Assembly: GCA_963922205.1 (NCBI GenBank)
Contig: CAWUHX010000082.1
Coordinates: 310,001 to 374,000 of the forward strand
Direction of reading: 5' to 3'
From: Romanomermis culicivorax
Lineage: Eukaryota; Nematoda; Enoplea; Mermithida; Mermithidae
Length of the DNA: 64,000 bases
Position 1 is the first letter of the stretch. Every line of letters begins with the position of its first letter. A model generated the notes under the pieces. That model saw nothing but the letters and a program-made list of their open reading frames with translations, searched no databases and was not told the DNA's origin. The translations under genes were made by a program, and so were the position numbers. This document shows positions 54,617-64,000 of this stretch, in pieces.

Positions 54617-57600
54617 TCAAACGCTCCGGGCCGCTGCTCTATCCGATGGAATTCTGTTCCTTTTCCAAGGCGACTCTTCTGTTTCTCCATTCGCCGACGT
54701 GACGTTGTTTTCTTCCTGATCTTTGACGTCATGCTGAGGATCAACTTGGAAAAATTTCCGGAATTCGATCAGAGCTGCCGCTGCCGCAGTCGACGGGGAG
54801 TGGCGCGTGGCGCCCGACAGTTGAGGCTTGGAAATTGCTGTGTGAGTTGCGGTGGTTCCTTGATTGTTAGACGTCGATTTGGGCGACAAAAGTAACGAAC
54901 TGGTGGACGCAGACGGCTGGATTGTAGACGTGGGAATTTCCGTACCGCCGTTCACCGTCGTCGTCGGAGATGTTGCAGCTGTCGCTTGCGCCATTTTACC
55001 GCAGTCGACCCGGTGCCGGTTCCAATCTTTGTGTTGGCAGAAGACGCCGCAATAACGGGCGCAGCCGCAGCCACTGCACGTTTGGCCAGCTTTGCGACCG
55101 CAGTTCCAACAATTCTGGAGAGAAAAGACGAAACATCAAAGTTTATTTTTCATGTGGTATTGGGTCGTCAGGAAATAGCCGATTAGAGCAGGCTTAAGGC
55201 CCTGTCATACTTCACCGCGCGGTACCGCCTTTGAAGTATGAATAGGTTTTTGTAAATTTTGCGGCGCCGCGCGGCGCCCCATCAGGTTTCAACTGAACCA
55301 ATACACATTTTTTGAGAAGAGCAAAATCCAAAAGTAAAAAAGCGGCGCCGTGCGGCGACAAGCCACCGCGCGGTACCGCGCAGCGCCGCGCGGCGCCACC
55401 TGTTAGTATGAATAGGACAACCGGCACCGCGCGGTGAAGTATGACAGGGCCTCTACTCTATACTACAGTCTGTCTTTCTTTGATTGTAAATGAAAAATTC
55501 GAACGCAAGTACTCATTTTTTTACCATTTCCTGCTGAACCGTTTGTCGTTTGTCGCATAGGACTAGACGTTTGTGAGCCTAGTCAATAACGGTTACTTTT
55601 TTGAGCAAAAAACTCAGCAGTAAAAGTTTTTTGTAACCGACTTTAAGACGGTACTAATTGTTTTTTGTCTTACAACTTACAAGCAAAAAAACACGATATA
55701 TAAAAAGTGATATAAGGTTTCGATTCAGATCGCATAGGCATAGAGTAGGATAGGAGGAAAGTTGTAATCGATCAAATATACCCTGCTCTCAACAAAAATT
55801 TGCCAAAAGCCGCGTTTCCTTTTTCAAGGAAATTTTTAACGCTCGCATACCCGTCCGTGAATTTTAAGTCTCTCAATTCTAATGCATGCTTCTGAAACAT
55901 GTCATCACAAACAATGAAAATTCCTTGAACAGTTCTTGTTTCGTTTATTCCTCATTGGCGCACTCTTGATCTTTTCGATGAAAAATAACCATAGGCAACT
56001 TTTCAGAAAAATGTGAATTAATGAAAACTTTTTTGCTACAAACATTAAGCTGTACTATTTTTATAGAATAAAGTGAAAATTGGCACGAAAAAGCGGTCGT
56101 TCAATGTAATATGCCTGCACGTCGAATTGCACTCTTAAATGAAATTTCACAGGCCATCCTGGGGAACGCAACCTGGATGCTCTAGATAGACTGAATGAGG
56201 TACTACAAGCTTCAGCATACATGTAGTAGCACTGAACCGTACAGGTAATATGGTTTAGCACAAACGCGCATTCAAGTATATCAAGGGCGTGCTGGGGCCA
56301 ATGGGTCTGCACGGAACGTTCCCGAGGAGGATTAAACGGCAATCGGATTAAACGGCGCCGGGCCGGGTCTGTCGTATCTCCTCGGAAACGTTCCGTGCAG
56401 ACCCATTGGCCCCGGCTATTGTGTCTCACTTTGGCGCCCGTCTTACTGATGCCCGTCTCACTTTGACGCCCATCTCACTTTGGCGCCCGTCTCATTTTGG
56501 CGTCCAACGTCGTAGGCGCCAAAGTGAGACTGTTGTCTTACTTTGGCGCCCGTCTCACTTTAGCGCTCGTCTCACTTCGGCGCCCATTATAATGACTTTT
56601 CTTGGATGTCCTAACTTGGCGTCCATCTCACATTGGCGCCCGTCTCACTTTGGCGCCTGTCTCACTTTGGCGCCCTATCATAGTCTGCTTTTCGGCATTC
56701 ACGCTGATCATTTATTTGGGTGAATCCCCAATCCACGAAGGTCCTGTTTTCCCAAAATTCCTCATTCCCCGATGAATGCTTCAAAGCTTTTTCTCGAAAG
56801 TCCCTATTCCTCAAAATTGTCAAAGCCCGTTTCCCTAAAAGTAGACGAATAGACGAAGGCTATTTTTAAATTGCATTTTGTAAATTGCTAATTTTCCTTG
56901 AGAACATTGTAAATTGTAGGATTTCACACCAAATTCGCAGGGTTATAAAAATTAGTGAAAAATTAGAAAAAAATAAAGTCATTTCACGTTTGATACGCTT
57001 AGCTTCAACTTCGGATCGGGTAAGGCGCACAAGGTGGATTGTGACCGTGATCCGGATTTGACACGAACTGTAGCATGACCTATGGGATTCCCATGACTGT
57101 TGCAAGAAACGCATTCGAAGCACATGACTTCACCATCGATGTCCAATCGTTTAACTTTTTTCTTTTTGAACAAATAAAAAAGATCCGGATTAACTGTACT
57201 TTCACGAACCAACATTGACATTTGACAATACAAAGACACGATAAAGCCGGCTTCCTTGAAATCAGCCATTTTAGTTTCATGAAAAGTGTTTTTATTGGAT
57301 AAAGTTTAGCAGGGTAACTGATTGTTATATTTCACCATTTAGAGAGCGAGAGAGAGAGAGAGAGAGATATTCAGGGTGACCTGAGCTATTTATCATGCAA
57401 AACTGCGCGTAAAATTTGCACGGATGAAGACACGTCGCTTGTTTATTAGGACATACAATGCGCCAAAGTGAGACGGGCGCCAAAGTGAGACGCAGCTTGG
57501 GCGCCAAAGTGAGACGAGGCGCCAAAATGAGATGGGCGCCAAAGTGAGACGGGCGCCAAAGTGAGACTGTACCGTTTAATCCCACCACAGCTCCGCCAAC

Positions 57601-60600
57601 TTCCCATACTTCAATACGCGTATATTCTTAACCATGCTACCGGTACAGTCTAGTATTACAACTCATAAATTATACCATTTGTGTTTGTCGGACACATTTT
57701 AAGCTAATCAATTATATCTACTTCAAATACGGTAAACGGGATATGGATCATATGCAGATTTGTCAGAAAAAATAATTCAAAGTAGAGGATCATGTTTTTA
57801 TGGAGCTATGATGCGGTAGAATTTATTATCGATAGTGCACTTTATGTTGGAAACTTCAGGATTGTGACTTCAATCAGGAGGCAATTTATCCTCCCGATTG
57901 AAGTCAAAAGTCTTCAACCCTAGACGGACCTTGGGATGCCAAAAGTTTGTCCGAAAAACCGATACGGATCGGAATGTTGCAATTCAGATTGAGCACATGC
58001 CGAAAAAATCGTTCAGTAAACACAACGATTCATTAAGGCCGACTGACTGGTGTCATTGCTAGAAAAATAAGAAATCCTAAAGAAACATCAAATCGACGGG
58101 CTTAGAGTATGGCGTACCTCGCACAAAATTTTTTTCTTCATTGAACTGTTGTTGTGTCAAGTATTCAAAACTTGCATATGCAAATTATTCCCTAATACCA
58201 CTTTTATTTTTCGCAATTTTCAAGATTTTTGAGTGCGGTTTTCCTCAATAGATTAAACAGGGGTTTGGAAAAATATGAGAAATCGCCGATCCAACTGTTA
58301 GCTCTAATACAGTGTGCTACCAAAACTTAAAAAAATTTACGCTTGATAAATTTTCCTTTTGAGTGTTAAATCTCAGGGTTGGTCGAACAAAATCGAACCT
58401 TATTTCGCTACAACATGTATCATCTATTTGGCCAACTGCAACCAAAAAACTTAGAGCTACACGATCAAAGCTCTTTGGCCATTTTTAGCATACGTAAATC
58501 AAACCCTAGTTTTAGATGCCATTTATATAACGTTTTTGCTTCAAATTTTCATTATAGTCTTGATAAAATCTCGAAAATATTTCATGCAATTTTTTTAAAC
58601 GACAATATTGGAATGTGGCTTTCAAATGGTTGGTTCAAAGGTTTTCTGAACATTTAGTTCCACTGCAATATGCTATGAAATTTAGAAAATTAATTTTTTG
58701 TACTGGACAAACTTTTATGTTTGACACAACAACTCATCACTTGGCAATACAAAATCGAACCTCGTAGACTTTACACGAGAAAAATAAGAGATTAACGATA
58801 AATGTTGCTTGACCAATGCTAGCAGACATTAATCAAACTAAATACGAAAAATTATCAATGTGCCTTAGATTAATTTTTTTATTATGGCATGTGAACGTAG
58901 TATTCAAAACGAAAAATTTAGCATAACTTCAGTTAAATGAAAAATACTGTTTATGAAAAATGTCCTGAAAGATATAGAGCACCATAAATAATTGGTTTAG
59001 TTGAAATATTTCAATTGTCAAAGCAGTCTGAGTGAATCGAAGTTTGTTGCCAGTGCAATGATTCTCCCGCACTGGGTGGTAGTTGCTCACTGACTGCAGA
59101 GCCTTGCGATCTGCTGCAACAGTGCAGTGTCGTCACATTCTCCCCTAAGGAAGACTGAGAGCCTTATTAATTACATTGTCTTTATGAAAAGGCAAGCAAG
59201 GTGCTTCCTAATTCGGTCACGATATGTGATGGTTTTTGCACACTGAGAAGTACCTCTTCTACCATCAGCTGCACAGCTCTGCGTGGAGGGCTGCGTGGTC
59301 GGTGGTGGGGCGGCCACCACTGTTACACAACGATAACAGTTTATTCTACTTAGATTGGAGCACCTTTAGCATTTCTTCTGTCTGACTATCTCCAATCTAA
59401 ACGAGTTTCTCAAGGTAACAAATACAAAATTCCAAAAAATGGTTACTTTTGTTAAGATGTTTTTCCGAGGTATATTGAGACGCGCATCAATTCTTCTAAT
59501 CATTCTGTACTCGTAAATTCTATGATCACAGAAAAATTCTGACTTTCAAAGTTTACCTCGACGCTGTCTTCTTGCACTCGACTTTCAGCCAACATTTTCT
59601 CCATTTTCGCCTTTTCGTTCGCAATGGCCACAGCAGCTTTCTGCTCGGCGGCCAGAACAGCCCTTTGTAATTCGGCCACCGCAGCGCTTTTCACTTCGTT
59701 GACCACAGCGTCTATGAATATTGGTGAAATAGCGAAATTAGAACAATCATGCGAGAGAAAATCAAATTTAAAAGCTCTTTTGCATACCTGCTTTTTGCTT
59801 AAGTTGAGCGATTTTCTGGTCCGATTGCTCTCTTTGTCGTTGTTGGCTTTGCTGTTGGCATTTCTCGCCCCAAAGTTGCGCCAATTTGGCTCGTTGATGC
59901 ACAGATAACATAGCATGACGCAACTTGTCTAATGTGCTTGTCATATTGGAGAAAAGCTGAAATTTTTTGCTAGTTCTTAAGTGATGTCGACTATAGTTCA
60001 TTTAAAAAAAAAGACGCAAAGCAAGACGCGCAGGTAGGGAAGAAAACACGAGCGACCCCGCATGTCGTCAAACATTTTTTGTTTAAAAATGCTGGAAATC
60101 TGATCAGAGGTTACTCAAGAAAATCATGTTACCCATTCAGTTTCGATCGTTGCGTTGACGAAAACAAAATTTGTGTGCAAACGGCTAATCTGTACTATGC
60201 TTGCGTTGTCTAAGCTTTGATATCGGCATAGTTAGAGCCTGAATGGGTTGACTTCACCCAGATAGGCATTTCATCCTAACAGAATAGTGACCTTTCAGGG
60301 CGTGCAGCATTTTTTCCCCAAAAAGCTCGTTTAAAGCTACTTCAAAAAAATTATTCAGAATTTTGTAACCAATTTTGACGGAGTTACGAGTGGTTAATGT
60401 TTGATAAAGCTTGGTCCCTAGATTTTCCTTTCTACTGATTTGTGGTGGAGACTGATTTGCATGGAAGGTGGCCAATGATGGTTACATTTTTGCTCCCATG
60501 TTGCAGCATAGGCTTATGGTCCCCCAAATTTTTAGCTCCATTTAGCTTTTTAGCTCCACCGTTTGGTTTGGTGGAAAATTATAAAAGCTAAAAATAGTAC

Positions 60601-62574
60601 TTGCTTTCAAGTTATATTTTATATTTGAGAAAAAGAGACTTCTGTAGCTCGGTGGATTGAATAATTCAAAAACTTGTGATTAATGATTGTACTTGTTTAG
60701 AGTGTCCCCAAGAAAGTCCCCGGCACAGATTTCTTCAAAAATATTGAACGCCAGAACCATGCTTCTGGCTGGGGTGAGATAGGGCAAAACCCAGTAGGCT
60801 GATCAAAGACGCACGAATACCACGGGAAAAGAATTCCATTACCTAATCGTAAATGGTGGAACAAAAAACGGTCCGCCTATAAGGTCAACAGACGGCTGGG
60901 CTATATAATTCTTTCGTCAGATAATCTATCTAATCTATAGCCCATTTAGTTTAAAATGACAGCGCAGCGAAACCCAAAAAAGTACGTCCAATGTGGAACA
61001 CGATTCTCACTTAGAGGAAAACTTTATACAGTAGAAAAATGCTAAATTTTTTTACAAGAGTGGGAAACGCAAAATAGTCATCGAAAAAACATCATGCTTA
61101 TTCACTCTTCATTTGGAGAGATCTACGTCGATACTAGAGTGCTAATCGATAAATTTTGACCACTTAATGGTTATTTAAATTTCAATTTTAATTTTTAAAA
61201 TTTAAATTTTAAGCTGTTCTCTTGCTGCTCATTGACGAAAAATTTTTCCTGATCACAGCAATAACCTTACTCTACTCCATTCATTTTGAAATGAACAATG
61301 CAACGATGTTGCAGCAAACCTTTAGCTCAAAATTCATTTTCTCTATTCAATAAATTTTTCCTTTACGATACAGACTCCTTGACGACCAGTCTTTTCAATC
61401 ATTCCAAAATTATCGAAATTGATTTTCCGATCTCCGGTACGGCTGCGTCAACTGAAACTCCGACTACTGCATCATAATTTCAAGATGAATGGAGTATAGT
61501 TTCTCGTATTGAACTTGCTTTCATGGGATCGCTACATCGATCATTTCAAAATGAATGGATTATAGTTTTTCAGTGAAAAACGTCATATCTAAATACGCGA
61601 TATACCTCTCGAGCAGCGCTCAATCTTAATAAACCATTGTCTTTTGATGTCCATTTTTTGGAAAATTAGGCAATTAGCAGTAATCGGTTATTGTAGAATA
61701 AAATTTTTGTAAAATGCATCAACGGCTGAACAGTTTATTTCTGGTTTCTGAGCTACAATCATCAATTTGGAGAATCAGAAGCGAAGGTGTTGTTTCTAGA
61801 AAGATATGCAACTCTTTATGCTCCTTTAACTAAGATCTGCAGAACGATCCTAGATTCGATAAAAACTAATTAAAATCAAATCTCCACGATTTCTTTGAGC
61901 ATTTTTCATCCGGAACGGGACTCCTCAAGGGTATTTCATCTTAATCATCTACTTTTCTAGCATATGCTAACAAATAACCAATCGAAAATAACAAAAATGA
62001 GTAATTTTGCATCACGCCATAAAAAAAAGTTCATCGATTTCTAGGATGAATGGGGCCTTTCTTCTCTATTATCTCCTATAAATGCTTACCGTTTCAACCT
62101 GTGCCCAATGTTCGTCATTTGGCGACATCAGTTCTGTTTTATTGTTCCCCATTTTCAACAAACTTCCCGCGCTATCACCGTCCATTTTTGGCGACGTCAT
62201 GGCGGTCGATACGTTGGAGGCATTGTTCGACGTCGCCGAGGCTATATTGAACAGGTGCAGCGGTTGTTGCATGGCGCTCGATGTGTTATTTGAAGATACG
62301 AGTTGAGGGGCGCCCGCGGATCCGGCGTTATGTTTAGCGGCGCCGTAAGTTTGGCCAGCGACGAGACCACTACCACTGCCATTGATATTGGTGGAGCCGA
62401 ACGTCGACGGCATCAGTTGCTGCAACACGTCCATATCGGTCGGGGCGTTGTTGAAGCTGACAGTTTTCGATGCTTGAGGCATTCTTAAAAATTGGGAAAA
62501 AATTGAAGACCTGATAGGAATAAAATACTTACTGACTGCCAATGTTTCCTGTGTTAGAACATTCAGGTGTAGAC
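54617..62574 (-). CDS. CBFA2T/RUNX1T1 (ETO/MTG; fly nervy) co-repressor, 3' five exons
   Basis: ETO-family proteins are nuclear co-repressor scaffolds that link transcription factors to HDAC complexes. Exons on the minus strand: 62574-62533, 62483-62090, 59956-59788, 59711-59557, 55114-54617 (TGA). All are bounded by AG and GT and in phase. The junction 62090/59956 rebuilds the NHR2 oligomerisation helix (DEHWAQVET, then [17 protein letters not shown]). The exon at 59711 encodes NHR3 ([18 protein letters not shown]). The last exon opens with the MYND zinc finger ([16 protein letters not shown], then [13 protein letters not shown]) with all eight ligands. A Ser/Thr-rich tail ends RAAARSV. The exon at 62483 is a low-complexity Ser/Asn/Gly linker. 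NHR1 (TAFH) must lie beyond the right edge. The 4.4-kb intron before the MYND exon is full of mobile elements. Confidence 0.95.
55197..55452. mobile_element. GC-rich MITE, copy 2, in a CBFA2T intron
   Basis: 256 bp with termini AGGCCCTGTCATACTTCACC and its exact complement. The body matches 22289-22564 with small rearrangements of the GCGGCGCC blocks. It lies 83 bp upstream of the MYND exon's acceptor, so it sits very close to the branch-point region. Confidence 0.9.
55462..55690 (+). repeat. Dispersed repeat D, copy 2
   Basis: Aligns in block order with 40583-40799 (CAGTCTGT, GCAAGTACT, TCGCATAGGACTAGACG, TTGTGAGCCTA, AGTAAAAGTTTTTTGTAACC). Confidence 0.6.
56294..56413. repeat. Large imperfect palindrome, 36-bp arms
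   Basis: The left arm 56294-56329 and right arm 56378-56413 are inverted copies with about one mismatch (GGGGCCAATGGGTCTGCACG...). They surround a 48-bp loop with two copies of GGATTAAACGG. Confidence 0.9.
56345..57582. mobile_element. Foldback-like element with tandem-repeat arms
   Basis: The left arm at about 56420-56690 holds roughly a dozen irregular copies of CTCACTTTGGCGCCCGT. The right arm at about 57461-57570 holds about six copies of the complement, GGCGCCAAAGTGAGAC. The outer ends carry GGATTAAACGG and CCGTTTAATCC, in inverted orientation. Tandem-repeat inverted arms around a unique core are the layout of foldback (FB) elements. The core holds the reading frame at 56979-57269. The element lies in the CBFA2T intron. 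Confidence 0.65.
56979..57269 (-). CDS. Unrecognised 96-residue ORF in the core of the foldback-like element
   Basis: An ATG-initiated frame: [20 protein letters not shown], then a Lys-rich [20 protein letters not shown], a [12 protein letters not shown] segment with Cys/His spacing, and a C-terminus ending [10 protein letters not shown] (GA)n microsatellite lies upstream at about 57344-57367. The composition looks protein-like rather than random, but I do not recognise it. It could be a captured gene fragment, a small host gene or an intronic exon on the same strand as CBFA2T. Confidence 0.35.
   Translation of the reverse strand: MADFKEAGFIVSLYCQMSMLVRESTVNPDLFYLFKKKKVKRLDIDGEVMCFECVSCNSHGNPIGHATVRVKSGSRSQSTLCALPDPKLKLSVSNVK
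57583..59556. other. CBFA2T intron, unique-looking, with a GC-richer island
   Basis: Mostly AT-rich without genes. About 59040-59400 is distinctly GC-richer (CGTCACATTCTCCCC, GGGCGGCCACCACTGTTACA, and a duplicated TAGATTGGAG / CTCCAATCTA inverted pair). It may be a remnant of an LTR or of a DNA transposon, unresolved. Confidence 0.4.
59957..62089. other. CBFA2T intron with a small inverted-repeat element
   Basis: CCATTCATTTTGAAATGA (about 61278) and its exact complement (about 61534) are about 250 bp apart, with further ATGAATGGAGTATAG copies between. This suggests a decayed MITE. No coding sequence. Confidence 0.45.
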
Positions 62575-64000
62575 CTGAAATGATAAGAGTTGTGCGGAAT
62601 AATGAAACACGGACATGTATTTTAAATCTAATTAACACCAGAAATTTGCACAAGAGCGCCGGAGAATCGAAACTTCGCCAGTGCCATCATCCAAAGATAG
62701 ATTATTTGGAAAAAAGGTACAAATTGACCATCATGCAGGATTCACGACAGCTTTGAAGCTATTGCTTGCTTGATCAGAACTTCCAACAGTCTTGTTGTAA
62801 CTGGAGTGACTGTTTGAGTCTTGAATTAGCCTTGTTGTTTCCCCAGTGCCTTTCACACTTCAACAGTTAGCCCTGACAGCCTGGGGCCCAATGGTTAAGC
62901 ATAGGTTTTGAGTGCAACGATTAACTATGAGGAGCAGGTGCAGGCAAACGGGCGGATGCGAGACGCACTGGTAGATGCTGACTGAACCAGGGAGCGAGCG
63001 GGTGCGGGACGGGGGGGGGGGGATAACGAACAGGAGTATTACAAGTGCATGATAGATGGACAAAAATTATCGTCAGCTCTGTGATTCGGAAGGAAAGAAT
63101 GTTAGTCTGGGGTACAACGCTTAAAAATAGGGGTGTGGGCCAGGCGCATGGGTTCTCAACTATGTTTTCCCCTTGACTCATTCAAACCCCAAAAATGCTC
63201 CTTTGACATTACAAAAGGTGATCAAGAACCCAATAGTGATCCCGAGCTATGGGTTCTGAATTCATCAATGGTCATGTGACGATTCAGATCCGAGATAAAA
63301 AAATAATATCATTCTACCGCCTTATGGGATCTTGACTACGACGAGTTTTTATTGTTTAGTCAAAACTACACATGTTTGTTAAAAAACTCGTAGCTTTTTT
63401 TGAGTAGTAGATCCCTGTGGTTGTCAAAATAAATAGATAAATGAGAGCATTGTAGGTTCCACAGAAAAATTGCAATATACTATTTTTCATAAATTGTTTC
63501 TATTTTCTGCATGATTTTTCGCATTTACTACCTATCTTTGCCGTATTTTCGACAACTTTAGACTATTTCCCGCCCGAATTCACCTTTTTTGTCATTTTTC
63601 AATTTAAAAGCGTTTTGCGCAAAACAGACAAGAGATAATGCATGTCGCGTCTCTACTCGGCACCATGCTTATGTGGGTCTCGGATGAAAGGCTGCTGAAT
63701 ACATAGAGCGAGAATGCAACATTTTGAAGTTTTCAGCAATGCTTTGAAACTCGATAAATTATTGAAATGTGTGCCATTTGCAGTATTATCTTCTGAAATG
63801 TTCAGCAGGAGAATGGTGAATTTAAAAAAAATTCATGCAGGCATAGAGGTATTAATCTTGTTCATTCCAAAATCTTGTCGCCAGACAGTAGTCCGTGAAA
63901 AAAACGCCTAGGTACATCATCAACATTTTGGCCGTACTCACTCTTCGAGAACGCCATTCGACATTCCATTCATTATAACACATTTACTTTGGAATGACAG
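62575..64000. other. CBFA2T intron to the right edge
   Basis: No exon of the TAFH/NHR1 region found. A 12-G run lies at about 63011-63022. Otherwise AT-rich, no feature supported. Confidence 0.4.

Noticed and set aside
1..64000. CRISPR arrays, operons, rRNA genes
   Set aside because: No spaced identical repeats of CRISPR type, no rRNA-like sequence, and intron-containing genes show a eukaryotic nuclear genome.

Overview
The window is nuclear DNA of an animal, most likely an invertebrate. Coding exons are separated by GT-AG introns, and three conserved metazoan genes can be read exon by exon: Integrator subunit 2 (INTS2, minus strand, about 1.1-13.8 kb), adenylate kinase 1 (AK1, plus strand, 38.4-39.8 kb) and the 3' part of a CBFA2T/RUNX1T1 (ETO/MTG, fly nervy) co-repressor gene (minus strand, 54.6-62.6 kb, continuing past the right edge). 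Two further exons of an unrecognised plus-strand gene lie at the left edge. I cannot name the species or phylum from the sequence alone.

The space between and inside these genes is packed with mobile DNA. From left to right: repeat insertions in INTS2 introns (G-run elements, a long-TIR element, a hAT-like MITE copy); a MITE split by a non-LTR retrotransposon (14.2-17.1 kb); another MITE copy carrying a LINE that is itself split by an inverted LINE of the same family (17.6-20.5 kb); a GC-rich MITE; a GCCTAA hexamer array; a complete hAT-like MITE with 8-bp target duplication (23.0-24.0 kb); and a Ty3/gypsy element with both LTRs (element A, 25.5-33.5 kb). After AK1 comes a 461-bp miniature LTR element whose LTRs each contain a tRNA-like domain with A and B boxes (40.1-40.6 kb). 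Next is a large minus-strand Ty3/gypsy-type provirus (element B, 40.8-53.5 kb) with a third, 5'-truncated gypsy element (C) nested in its left LTR. The CBFA2T intron holds a second GC-rich MITE and a foldback-like element.

The most unusual finding is the gene order of element B. Between one pair of LTRs, one PBS and one PPT the order is gag - envelope-like glycoprotein - protease - RT - RNase H - integrase, with the envelope between gag and pol instead of after integrase. Leader, envelope, protease and RT share one reading frame. The second is the miniature LTR element with pol III-like signals in its LTRs, comparable in concept to plant Cassandra elements (5S rRNA in the LTR) but with a tRNA-like module. 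All three autonomous-type LTR elements are broken by stops, frameshifts, deletions or catalytic substitutions. The host genes look intact.
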